Origin: Capillidium heterosporum
Lineage: Eukaryota; Entomophthoromycota; Entomophthoromycetes; Entomophthorales; Capillidiaceae
Assembly: GCA_016630905.1 (NCBI GenBank)
Contig: WBMQ01000001.1
Location: 2,542,001-2,606,000, forward strand
Direction: 5' to 3'
DNA: 64,000 nucleotides
Within the stretch, counting starts at the first letter, position 1, and each line of letters opens with the position of its first letter. Shown one piece after another: positions 21,917 through 32,786 of the stretch. The translations under genes and the position numbers were made by a program. The notes beneath the pieces are model-generated. The model made no database searches and had not been told where the DNA came from. It was given only the letters and a program-made list of their open reading frames with translations.

Positions 21917-22497
21917 AACTTAGCTCTTCAGCTAAATCGTATATCGAACATCAGATCATTTTTCATAGGTAGTTTGTAATTGTGCTACACCCTGATAAAA
22001 TACTTCGGATTAAGTATTTCATCTTTTACCGACAATTCACTTTAAATCACTATATATCCTGTTCATCACATCAATCAACCACCAGTCCACTTAATCCCAT
22101 CTGGGATTAATTATCCTTTTTAAGTACGAATCATTGGATCCTAACTTTGATGGTGGACTACTGCGACTAAAACACATGTCTACCTCCTTGTTAAAAAAGA
22201 ATCCACTTACGTGTCGCCAAGTTATGATATATATATCGAGGCTTTGGCATAGGAAGAAGAGGGCCTCTCAGGATTCTATTGGATTAGATTAATTAAACGT
22301 TTAAAGATTATTAACCAGTGACTTTGCAGGGATTAGGAGTTTTAAGTATTTTTATTGGTTATAGCGGGTTTAACCGTGTCTATGTTAGCCAACCCACAGC
22401 TCGATATATACATTACGTCCCATGCCGAAGGACTCACCAAGTTCGGCCGAACCCTATAAACTGGAAGTCCTAACCAGTGGCCAGACACTCGGCGAGG
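21917..22497 (+). repeat. 581-bp repeat, left copy of an inverted pair
   Basis: Nearly identical, in inverted orientation, to 30185-30765 (paired coordinates sum to 52682). A few substitutions are visible, for example near 22002 and 22044. The matching block starts at AACTTAGCTC and ends at GGCGAGG, with unrelated sequence outside. No long ORF and no obvious TG...CA ends, so the type is not assigned. It brackets the oxidoreductase cluster B-C-D with its partner. Confidence 0.88.
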
Positions 22498-22880
22498 GCG
22501 ATCAGCCAACATTTTATATAGGCTTTGTTTGAATATATATGAACTAGATAAATCCAATAGATGCTAAATTAAAGATTTCAATGTAAAATATTAATTAATA
22601 GAAAATATAGGGTGAAAATTTGAAAGAAAACGTTTAAGCCAAGGCAACTTTAATTATCATTACTAATAACCGAGAGTAAGACATATACACCCAGGCTTAG
22701 CTCATAAAATGGCATCATAATACTTACAATGTAAAATATGAAAAATTAACCACTATGTTTGAAAACTAATATATAGTAAATACATTACCTATTAATTAAT
22801 ATATAAGCAGTAGATATCTGAAAATAAAAGCACATCAATAAAAGTAAAAACTATAAGCTTTACTACAAAAACATATACTT

Positions 22881-23933
22881 TTAAAGATCAGCAACTTTGA
22901 CACTGGCCTTCCCAAGGTTATCACCCTTCAACATACCAACAAAAGCCTGGGGTAAGTTCTCAATGCCGTCGGTAATATCCTCTTGATATTTGAGCTTCCC
23001 ATCCGCAATCAACTTAGGGAAGATATCATTGAACTCTTTAGCATACTTTGGATTTTTATCGTAAACGCTGAAGTTTTCGATCTTGATACCTTTGCCCACC
23101 ATTTGAACCAAGTTGAAGATCGGGTCATTGTTTCCTACTTTATCGTACTGGCTGATCATACCACAGACTGGTATGCGAGCACCGTAGTTAGCATTAATGA
23201 GGACGGTATCCAGCATCTTTCCACCTACATTTTCAAAATAGATATCGATCCCGTTGGGGCAAGTCTCCTTCAAGATGGTATCGTACTCTTCGTAGCTTTT
23301 GTAATTGAAGGCAGCATCAAAGTTGAGTTCCTCTAAAAGGTACTTTACTTTGTCGTCAGAACCAGCACTACCTACAACACGTAAACCTAAGGATTTGGCA
23401 TACTGACCGACTACTTGACCTACTGCACCAGCTGCTGCTGAAATGAGGATGGTTTCTCCAGCTATCATTGGCTCACATACCTTGCGAAGACCTATATAAG
23501 CCGTCAACCCAGGCATCCCTAAAATTCCCAAGTAGTAGGAAAGGGGTAACTTGGAGTTTCTACCATCTAGGATGACGACCGCCTGCTCGGCAGCTACGAT
23601 TGAGTACTGAGACCACTCTGCTTTAACTACGACAATATCTCCAGCCTTGATGCTGTTACTGGTGGAACAGATTACCTCAACTACTGCATCAGAATCGATT
23701 GGTTTTTTTAGAGAAAAAGGGACGGAGAAAATCTTTATTGATTCATCACGCATTAAACCTCGGAGGTATGGATCGACTGAGATGTAGAGGGGTTTTATCA
23801 AAAGTTGATTGGGCTCGAGTTGTAAGCTTTCCAAATCGATTTGGCTTTCTACAACTTCAAAGTCAGTGATTGGGTTCGGTAGTCCTTGAGGTATCTTGAT
23901 GTAGTTGACTTGTTTGTTGGTTATTGGTGCCAT
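22881..23933 (-). CDS. MDR-family NADP-dependent alkenal / prostaglandin reductase (copy B)
   Basis: Intronless, 350 residues, same family as copies A and E. Cofactor loop SAAAGAVGQVVGQYAKSLG near 165-183, then GSAGSDDKVKYLLEELNF and YFENVGGKMLDTV. It keeps the canonical DPYLRGLMRD segment near residue 54. The middle part is almost the same as in the other copies while the C-terminal third (LVQMVGKGIKIENFSVYDKN) is clearly different, as expected if gene conversion has levelled the cofactor domain only. The TATA box TATAAAAAGG lies near 23993-24000 and a TGTCAAC motif beyond it. Likely detoxifies reactive carbonyls; substrate not known. Confidence 0.93.
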   Translation of the reverse strand: MAPITNKQVNYIKIPQGLPNPITDFEVVESQIDLESLQLEPNQLLIKPLYISVDPYLRGLMRDESIKIFSVPFSLKKPIDSDAVVEVICSTSNSIKAGDIVVVKAEWSQYSIVAAEQAVVILDGRNSKLPLSYYLGILGMPGLTAYIGLRKVCEPMIAGETILISAAAGAVGQVVGQYAKSLGLRVVGSAGSDDKVKYLLEELNFDAAFNYKSYEEYDTILKETCPNGIDIYFENVGGKMLDTVLINANYGARIPVCGMISQYDKVGNNDPIFNLVQMVGKGIKIENFSVYDKNPKYAKEFNDIFPKLIADGKLKYQEDITDGIENLPQAFVGMLKGDNLGKASVKVADL

Positions 23934-23990
23934 GACAATAAAGATCTTGAATTTGGATATTTTTTATTTCGATGTGAGATATCTCCATCT

Positions 23991-24018
23991 CCTTTTTATA
24001 CTGTTACCTGATGTCAAC
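23991..24018 (-). promoter_or_regulatory. TATA box and TGTC(A)AC motif of copy B
   Basis: On the minus strand TATAAAAAGG ends at 23991 and an upstream GTTGACAT (motif ATGTCAAC on the plus strand at 24011-24018) is next to it. The arrangement repeats that of copies A and C. Confidence 0.45.
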
Positions 24019-25941
24019 GTTCTACTGCTAAACTTCTCAATCGACATCAATTTGCTAGTTTTCAGTATCTTTCAAGCTTCTCGAAACTTCGATCCATACT
24101 TATCGGTATTGCTTTCGGAGTTTTGCTTAGTATGTAAGCACCGTGAAGGCTCAAGCTAATACCGATTTCCAAAAAAACTTCCTAGATAAGAAAACTCAAG
24201 CTAAATCACTTTCTTATATATTTTCTATAGGTTCATATTACATAAAAATATAGAATTTTGGAATTCTAAATTACTTTTTATTAGTAAAATTATGTAACTT
24301 TACCATAAAGATGACTTCAAGAATGTCAAATATTTTAAAATCGGTATTAGCTTCAACCTTAAACATATATTTAAAAATAGTTTTGGATAAGCTGCAAGTG
24401 CTATAAAATGAAATCAATAGCTTTACAATATACTTTATTCAGTAGCATCAAATTTGTAATATTATTTGTATTCTTCAAAAATTGATAAAGTTCATTATGG
24501 TGGATAAACCATAGTAAAGCGGAAAGTAGAAAGAATAATAACTGATATCCACAATTAATAATTCAAAATACTCGGTAAAGTCGCATTCCGTCTAAAGGGA
24601 TTATACAATTTGAAGACTGAAGTAACCTATAGATGCATATTCTATAATTTATTATAAAAGCCAAAAAGGATTCACCAACCGCTATTAATTCCCCTTACAT
24701 GGCTATTTTCTATGGAATAAATTGTGTTTGAATGGATACAAAATATAAAGTGTCAGTGGATGGGAAATCAATAGCTTAGATAAATTGGAAAGTATGTGAT
24801 GGAATCTTGAGAAGAATCTTGAGATCAAAACAGTTAAAGATATGTTAGTATTAATAAATTTACTTTGATAAGACTATGAAATGTAGAGTCAAAAACTAGA
24901 CTATATTGGATATAACATTGTTATGAGATATACCAAGCTGGAAGTATGTTAGCACTCTACTATAAAGTTATCGTTTTCATCATACGCCTATTTCATTATA
25001 TATATATCAAATATTCAATAGATCTCACTCAAAAGCTAATGATATAAATGTAATTTTGAAAATAACTGTCTTTTGAACTTGAATTTACTTTTCTCTTTGT
25101 ATAGTAAAAATAAAACTATCATTGATAAATAGAGAAATGCTAAAAAATACTATTATAGGATGCATTAATTAATATATTTTGTCGAATAACTATAATGGTT
25201 ATAATGGGTATGTAATCTATATGTCGAATACTGATAATTAGCAGTCAAATTTTTGTAGTATTCTGAAGCAAAATATACTTATAGTTTTCTTTAATACTAT
25301 CGCAAGTTGAAATATACAGCCACAATCAATAAGTTTGCGAACTATTACTTTTATATGTTAGCATATGAAATTGGCAGTTATAGCGATTTGTATATACCCA
25401 AATTCACATTTAAAATTTCCAGGAAAGAGCTTTGAATACTATATATAATGTAAGTAAATAGGAATATAATATATATTATTTGAAAAAATAATTATATATG
25501 TAAACTCGAATTTTAGCAAATATCATATGAAAGAATGTTTTATTTTTGGTTTCACATATATTTTAATTATTTAATATACTAAATATACTCAAAAACATAT
25601 CTACGTCTACTCTCCTATTGCATTTATATCATTAGAAAAATTTTTGAACGAAAGATTGAGATATATGCCACTCATTATAGCTATTAATTTCATATGTAAA
25701 CCTATAAAAAATTTAACAGTCCACAAACTTATTGGATTTGACTATATAGTTGGAAAATTTTCATAGAAGACAAATAAATATTTGAAACTAAAATAATATT
25801 AATAACGCACTATGGAGCTGAAGTATTACTTTAAAGTTTTGCTACAAAGAATTTTATAAATAATAAGTCACTAAACTATACCACATTTAAATATTCGCAA
25901 GTGACAGTATAAATTACTTATTCCAACTTTAAAATTTATTC
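24019..25941. other. Intergenic between copies B and C
   Basis: AT-rich. It contains the coding-like relic GKVAFRLKGLYNLKTEVTY at 24574-24630 that also occurs upstream of copy A. Nothing else recognised. Confidence 0.45.
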
Positions 25942-26996
25942 TTAAATATCGGTGACTTTAACAACAGCCTTCCCAAGGTTATCACCTTTCAACATGCCTA
26001 TAAAGGCTTGTGGTAAATTCTCGATACTGTTGGTAATATCCTTTCGGTATTTGAGTTTTCCCTGGGCGACTAACTAATGGAAAATCTCTGAGAATGGCTT
26101 GACATACTTGGGACTGTCATCATCATAGGCAGTGAAACTTTCGATTTTGATACATTTACCTATAATCTGGCTCAGGTTGAAGATGGAATCGTTATTTGCT
26201 TGCTTGTTATATTGACTGATTATATCACAAATAGCTATACGTACATTTTTGTTAACATCGGTGAGAACGGCATCCAACATCTTACCGCCTACATTCTCAA
26301 AGTAGATATTTATACCATTGGAACAAGTTTCTTTCAAGATAAAATCATAATTATCACAATTTTTGTAATTGAAGGTAGCATCAAAATTGAGTTCTTCCAA
26401 GAGATAGTTGGTTTTGTCATCGGAACCAGCACTATCAACGACGCGTAAATCTAAATATTTGGCGTACTGTCTTGCTACTTGACCAACTATATCAATAGCA
26501 GCTGAAATATAGATAATCTTACCAGTTAAAATAGGCTCGCAAATCTTGTGTAAATCGATGTAGGTCGTCATACCGGGCATATCTAAAATTCCCAGATAGT
26601 AGGAAAATGGGAGTTTGGAATTCCTATTATTTGAAATGACAACTGCTTGCTCAGAGGCTACAACTGAATACTGGGATCAGTCTGCTAGACTATAATGGCA
26701 TATTAGGTATTTATTGTATTGCTAGTGGAACATAACACCTTTGCTACTGTAGCAGATTTGACCGGCTTGTTTAGACTAAATGGGCTGGCGTAAAGCTGAA
26801 CTGATGTTTCGCACATAAAACCACAGAAATATGAGTCGACCGATATGTAGAAGGATTTTATCAAAAGTTGATTAGGTTTAAGTTGTAAGTTTTCCAAATC
26901 TATTTGGCTTTTCACCGCTTCAAAGTCTGTGACTGGGTTAGGTAAGCCTTGAGGTACTTTGATATAACTGATTTGCTTGTTGGTTATCGGCGCCAT
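25942..26996 (-). pseudogene. Decayed alkenal reductase (copy C)
   Basis: The full length of the family can be followed from MAPITNKQISYIKVPQGLPN to the VKVTDI end, but it is broken. Near 26665-26725 there are in-frame stops, including a tryptophan codon turned to TGA in the ADWSQYS segment, and a one-base loss. Another stop lies near 26074 in the C-terminal part. The cofactor loop has decayed to AAIDIVGQVARQYAK, losing conserved glycines, so the protein would not bind NADPH even if read through. AT content is higher than in the other copies. Confidence 0.9.
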
Positions 26997-27055
26997 GGTA
27001 GTAAAGTTCAACTTGGATATTTCTATATCCTGTTAATTAATTATTCATCACCTCC

Positions 27056-27082
27056 TTTTAATATATATTTCCTAATGTCAAC
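27056..27082 (-). promoter_or_regulatory. Relic promoter of copy C with TGTCAAC motif
   Basis: A TATATATTAAAAGG element and an adjacent ATGTCAAC (plus-strand 27075-27082) are arranged as in copies A and B. Confidence 0.35.
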
Positions 27083-27881
27083 ATATCCTTACTAATCTTC
27101 TCTATTTCTCTGATAATTCTCTCAATCGACATCAGCTTGTCAATTTAAGATAGTATGTATCAACCTTTTTGATATTCCGATCTCATTTTGATCAAATTTA
27201 TGATTGGAATTTGGATTAGTAAATGCAAGTTTGTTAGAAAACTGCAAATTTTGCTAATTAGACAGATGGTTTTGCAGTACAATTGTATTCCAATTAGTAG
27301 CTTCAAATATGATACATTTTGCATCTTATCGAAAACTTTTAATAATCTACTTCAACAACTAAGCAGAATATAGTAGATAGCAAAGATATTAATGATTAGA
27401 ATCAATAATTTATAATCCAAGATGACTGGTAAGATCATATTCTGTCCAAAGGGATATACAGTTTCAAGGTTTAGATGTACTATAACTGTGATTTAGAAAA
27501 AGTCAACTTTACTTAGTATATGATCCATAACTCATATATATTAATAATAATGCTTATATATGAACTAAAAAGAAAAAGTAGATGGCAAGCTGAAGATTTT
27601 AAGTAGTAATTAGTTGCGGAATATTTGATCAGGGTTAAGTGCTCTAAAGTTGAGTAAACTTAAATATTGCCCAAGCATATAGTAAAAATTACATACATCT
27701 GGGAGTAGTCTATAAAATGGCATCACAATGCTTTAAAAGTAAAAGCCAACAACTACATTCGAAAACTGATGAATCAACTTAAATAACACAATTTTTACCA
27801 ATTATTATATAGGTAGTAGATATCTAAAATCATACTAACAAAGGTATAAAATTACGACTTTATTCCAAACATTTAAACCAT
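27083..27881. other. Intergenic between copies C and D
   Basis: AT-rich. Near 27421 a weak match to the divergent relic seen upstream of copies A and B begins MTGKIIFCPKGY. No gene. Confidence 0.4.
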
Positions 27882-28935
27882 TTAAAGGCTGGCAACTTTG
27901 ACACTAGCCTTACCAAAGTTATCTCCCTTCAACATACCGACGAAAGCTTGAGGTAAGTTCTCAATACCGTCGGTGACGTCTTCACGGTACTTGAGCTTCC
28001 CCTGGCTGATCAACTGGGGGAATGTTTCCAAGAAGGCTTTTCCATACTTGGGCCTATCGTCAAAGACGATAAAGCCTTCGATAGTGGATACGCTTGCTAA
28101 TAAGCTGGATCAAGTTGTGGATGGGGTCATGTAAGCCTGACTTGTTGTACTGGCTGATCATGCCACAAGCGGCAATTCTTGCGTTTTGGTTAGCGTTATT
28201 GATGACGGCATCCAGCATCTTACCACCCACGTTTTCGAAATAGATGTCAATACCGTTAGGGCAAGTCTCCTTGAGGATACAATCGTAATCGTCGTACTTT
28301 TTATAGTTGAAGGCGGCGTCAAAGTTGAGCTCCTCTAAGAGGTATTTGACTTTATCGTCAGAACCAGCACTGCCTACGACACGTAAACCTAGCGATTTAG
28401 CATACTGACCTACGGCTTGACCAACAGCACCGGCGGCAGCTGAGATGTAGATGGTCTCACCAACTACAATAGGCTCGCAAATTTTGTGTAAACCGACGTA
28501 GGCTGTCATACCAGGCATACCTAGAACCCCTAGGTAGTAGGAGAGAGGGAAAGGGGAGTCCCTAGCGTTGGGGATGACTGCGACTTGATCGGCAGTTACT
28601 ACCGAGTACTGGGACCAGTCAGCCATAGCTACAACGATATCTCCAACCTTTACTTTTTCGCTGGTCGAACGAAGTACTTCAGCTACCGCACCAGAATCGA
28701 CTGGTTTGTTGAAACTCAAGGCTTCTGAGTAACTCTCCTGGCCAGCGTCACGCATCCTAGCTCGTAAGTAAGGATCTACCGAGATGTAGAGGGTCCTTAT
28801 CAGTAGCTGGTTGGATTCTAGTTGCAAGTTGTCTAGGTCGATTTGGCTTTCGACGACCTCAAAGTCGGTGGCTGGGTTAGGTAGACCCTGGGGGACTTTG
28901 ACGTAGTGGACGTGTTTGTTGGTGATCGGTGCCAT
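27882..28935 (-). pseudogene. Alkenal reductase with a single +1 frameshift (copy D)
   Basis: All residues of the family are present from MAPITNKHVHYVKVPQGLPN to the GKASVKVASL end, with an intact cofactor loop SAAAGAVGQAVGQYAKSLG and signature YFENVGGKMLDAV. The only defect is one extra base at 28083, seen in the coding strand as a T after CAC in CGT-ATC-CAC-T-ATC-GAA. The related gene at 35344 lacks this base. Read without a shift, the protein ends after ISKRIHYRRLYRL. Either the gene has just died, or the base is an error, or the ribosome shifts by +1 here. The promoter has a TATATA near 29002. The GC-rich, well-conserved codons argue for recent selection. Confidence 0.85.
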
Positions 28936-30184
28936 TTTGTTCAATTATTTAGTTTTAGCTTTACTTTTTGTTGCCAGCTTGAGCTGGCTGTAGCTGTGCT
29001 TTATATACTTGTCAGCTACTGCATGCTTTGGTAATAGCTATGGATAAACTTCAAGTGCATCATGGACAGATGTTACTTTTGTCAAACCCAAGATATAATT
29101 CTACTAAATTAGTTAATCCAAGTCGGTATTTACCATTACAAAGCCAAAAACTTGACAAAATTTGGCCAATGGTTCGTGATCCAAAATACGATTGGACGCA
29201 TCCCATTCGATTCAGAAATTAACGGGATTACTCCATTCTGTATTTCCTCAGAAACATTTTATCGTCTAGGTAGCCGTCGGAGGATAGGCTTCATAAGGTA
29301 ATGCCAAAGTCAAAACTACAAATCGAACAACCGTTTCACAAAGTAGGTCAGCCTAACTTGTGTTCGGGAAAATTCTGAGCCTGTCGTTCAATATAGTCAA
29401 ATACTACTCTGTTCAGCAAAACTGAGTGACTATGCTCAGGTTTAATTTAAGCATAGCCACTCAGTTTTATTGAACCAAGTAATATCTTGAATAAGTTGTG
29501 TTCATCCTGTCTTATTCCAAGGTTCTTGATCAAACTTTAAAATGGATCAGTAGCTTAGAAAACTATTTTCATATCCGACGACTACCAACGCCACTTTCAA
29601 GAAGTAAGAATGATATCTCGACCTTGATACCAACCCCGTTCAAGGGGAAGTCTTATATCCATTATACACATATTCCGGAGTCTATTAGTGTTATAAAGCG
29701 TCTTTAGCTTAAATTAGCAGGAGGAGGTTTGCGACATTTTCTATTAATTGCATTTATAGACCCTCATACCAGCTCCTATATATGCTAAATATAAACCGAA
29801 TACCATGTACATTTCTGTTAAATGCCAGTAAAAGGGTTGCTTTTGACCTTGGTTAGTGGAAGCCATCTATTCAGGTGCACAATTCATTTACTAAGCTTCT
29901 GGGCTTTATTTCATTCAATGCTACTAGCTCAAAACCTATATTACAGCATTTGATTATAGTATAGCATTGATTTCGAGTTAAATATATCTTGGGCTTTTAT
30001 GATGCTACAATGATGGTATACCTATCTACATTTATGGAAAGATAGTACTAGAAACGTTTTAATAGAATACTCTCTGACTGGATTTATTAAAGATATCAAG
30101 GATCTCTGGAAGTACACTCTTCGTTGGATAACCTAAGTTTAGAAATTAACTTGGTTTGCAGTATATTCGATATTGGTTGGTCAT
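28936..30184. other. Intergenic upstream of copy D
   Basis: Short open stretches on the plus strand at 29028-29222 and 29498-29707 have no recognised similarity and I do not call them. The region carries the strong hairpin at 29411-29475. Confidence 0.4.
29411..29475. repeat. Strong imperfect hairpin, 26-bp arms
   Basis: Left arm GTTCAGCAAAACTGAGTGAC plus TATGCT and right arm its reverse complement with three mismatches, separated by 13 bases. It could be a small foldback element, a transcription terminator-like structure or a non-coding RNA stem. No neighbouring gene explains it. Confidence 0.6.
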
Positions 30185-30765
30185 CCTCGCCGAGTGTCTG
30201 GCCACTGGTTAGGACTTCCAGTTTATAGGGTTCGGCCGAACTTGGTGAGTCCTTCGGCATGGGACGTAATGTATATATCGAGCTGTGGGTTGGCTAACAT
30301 AGACACGGTTAAACCCGCTATAACCAATAAAAATACTTAAAACTCCTAATCCCTGCAAAGTCACTGGTTAATAATCTTTAAACGTTTAATTAATCTAATC
30401 CAATAGAATCCTGAGAGGCCCTCTTCTTCCTATGCCAAAGCCTCGATATATATATCATAACTTGGCGACACGTAAGTGGATTCTTTTTTAACAAGGAGGT
30501 AGACATGTGTTTTAGTCGCAGTAGTCCACCATCAAAGTTAGGATCCAATGATTCGTACTTAAAAAGGATAATTAATCCCAGATGGGATTAAGTGGACTGG
30601 TGGTTGATTGATGTGATGAACAGGATATATAGTGATTTAAAGTGAATTGTCGGTAAAAGATAAAATACTTAATCCGAAGTATTTTTTCAGGGTATAGCAC
30701 AATTGCAAACTACCTATGAAAAATGATCTAATGTTTGATATACGATTTAGCTGAAGAGCTAAGTT
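30185..30765 (-). repeat. 581-bp repeat, right copy of an inverted pair
   Basis: Inverted partner of 21917-22497. The two copies bracket a 7.7-kb region that holds oxidoreductase copies B, C and D. The close identity implies recent transposition, recent duplication or gene conversion. Confidence 0.88.
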
Positions 30766-31533
30766 GACATTCGATATTGAGTATCTACATTTTACTAGAA
30801 ACCATCTATTTGCAAAACAATTTAAAGCATTCCATTACTAACAACTATTTGTATCGAACCAGGTGGTCCCGAGTGCCTGAAGTTTTCTCTCACACATATG
30901 CGACCAAAGACAAGATCAAGGCCATGCCATGGGTTTCATTTTATAAGAGTTCCTTCATACTTTTGTCGTCTATTTACTATTTAGTCAACTGATTAGGTGG
31001 TGTATAAATCTTACAGGATGCGCTTCAGCAGTTAGTTTACGACGCAGTGTACACTCAAATAAAGTATCCATCTTGAATTATTAAAAGTCTAGTAAATGAT
31101 CACCACAACGATTCATAACAAATATATACGAAGTTTTGAATACTTTCTTGGCTTTTATTGACATTCGATACTTTACGTTGAATATTAAATCAACCTTGAA
31201 ATATACTTTGTGGCTGAACTAAAGTAGTTCACTAGTTTGTCTAGAGACTTTTAACGATAGCTGTTATTCTCTTTTATGTAGTGTTCTTTACCTAATCTAA
31301 AATTGACACATTCTTTGCTTTAAAAATATATAATTTTTGTTGAAATTCATGCCAAATTAATGTCCAGACTCAATCTACAGTAAATTATATGGTGATATCA
31401 TTAAATTATAAGAATTATATTTTGAAAAAAATCAAAATACCCGTACTAAATAATTTATTATTTATATTAGTAAAAGAAGGAATGATGGATGATGATTATC
31501 TATGCTCTATACAAAACTGTCTACTCCCCAACC
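30766..31533. other. Intergenic, nothing recognised
   Basis: A 71-codon open stretch at 30777-30992 has no recognised similarity and starts inside the repeat border. No gene is called. Confidence 0.4.
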
Positions 31534-32786
31534 TTACACTACTTTAAAATTAACTTGAGTGGTAGCGTTGACTTGAACTGGGAAGGCTGGTAATGATTTC
31601 CTTCTAACATAGTTAAAGCCATTAGCTGCATTCAAGTTCTTGAACTTGTCGTTAAAACTTATGAAGCTATTATTTGTCGTCAATTTGTTGCAGTTTAGCG
31701 GTAGGTTCGGCAGTGGTTTTATACCTTTGCTGAAGTTGTTTGTAGTCTTAACGGGAGTACCTAGGACTGACAGGTTGGTAGTTAAATTTAAAGGGGTGGC
31801 CAGTTCAATGATCATAGTCGTACTACTACTACAGTTACTACTGGTGTCTACGTTGGAATTGTTGGAATTAGGGGTGTTGATAAGTTCGTACTTGAGTTGA
31901 CTACCTCGCCTCTGTCGGTGCCTACTATTGTTGAGCTTGCCATCGAATTGCAGTTTACCAACAGGAGAGTTTAATTTAATTTCAATACTCAAAGTTGACG
32001 AAGAATTGTCGGATATTGAACCCTCATCGCTTAAGTCGTTTACATCGTCGTTATCAAGTTCAGTAGTACTATCGCCTATGCTTTCGTCCTTAGACGATTG
32101 CGACTCCTTTTTAAGATTCTTGGGGAGTTCCAGCCCACAGCAGTCAAACAGCCTACCTCGTTCAGTGTCATTACAACCAACCGACAGTAACTCCAAGTGC
32201 AACTTGCAGTCCAAAAGATCGACCAATTCCATCCACTGACTGAAAGTGACATTCAAGTCGAAGTTAAGGAAAGTGATGAGTTCGAACTCCATGCGGTTAA
32301 CTTCGTTCAGCTCATAGATCTGGCTGACTTCTGACCAGGTGTGGTTGTGATAGGCGTCGTCATAAAGCACTTTGTTGGCCAGGATGATGCTGGCTAAGAA
32401 CAAGCGGTGGCCCGACCCGTAGGCCCCCTTGCAGGTTGGATGCTTCTGCTTGAGTCGAATGAGGTAGAGGGTTGAAAGTATAAGATTGGTGAAGTTGAGT
32501 TGACATCTATGGATGATCATCCAGCCAAAGTCGCTAAGGCTCGGTAGTTTGGATTTAGTTTTGTCATCGATGCTTGGTTTGGGTTTTCCACTTGCCTTGG
32601 ACTCACAGTTGAACAAATTTTCTATCAATCTCTCTATCAAATCTATAGGTAGACTTTAGTAAAAGTTTAGTTAGTTAAATAGCTACCTAAAAAGTCGGCT
32701 AGAAGCTGCTGCTGGATCTTCTTGTCGATCTTTGTCTTGGCTAGCTCCTTTACGAAGTTGGGTTCGTCCACCTTTATCCCTAGCAT
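31534..32786 (-). CDS. Pho80/Pcl-type cyclin
   Basis: Two exons (32786-32687 and 32642-31534) with a 44-nt intron at 32643-32686 give 402 residues. The cyclin core runs from about residue 65 to 170: it includes KHPTCKGAYGSGHRLFLASI, then LANKVLYDDAYHNHTWSEVS and NRMEFELITFLNFDLNV, the hallmark of the fungal cyclins that bind Pho85-like kinases. The rest is low complexity, rich in serine and asparagine, with TP/SP sites (LATPLNL, LGTPVK) that could be kinase targets. These cyclins steer the kinase in phosphate sensing, the cell cycle or polarity; which role applies here cannot be told. The first exon adds MLGIKVDEPNFVKELAKTKI, a short acidic-basic leader. A neighbouring kinase gene is not in the window. 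Confidence 0.9.

Noticed and set aside
22983-23336. 117-codon ORF on the plus strand inside reductase copy B
   Set aside because: Antisense shadow of the conserved reductase; the same shadow occurs in other copies because the true gene is conserved.
25942-26996. Reductase copy C as another programmed-frameshift gene
   Set aside because: It has several stops, a lost base and a ruined cofactor loop, so it is an ordinary pseudogene.
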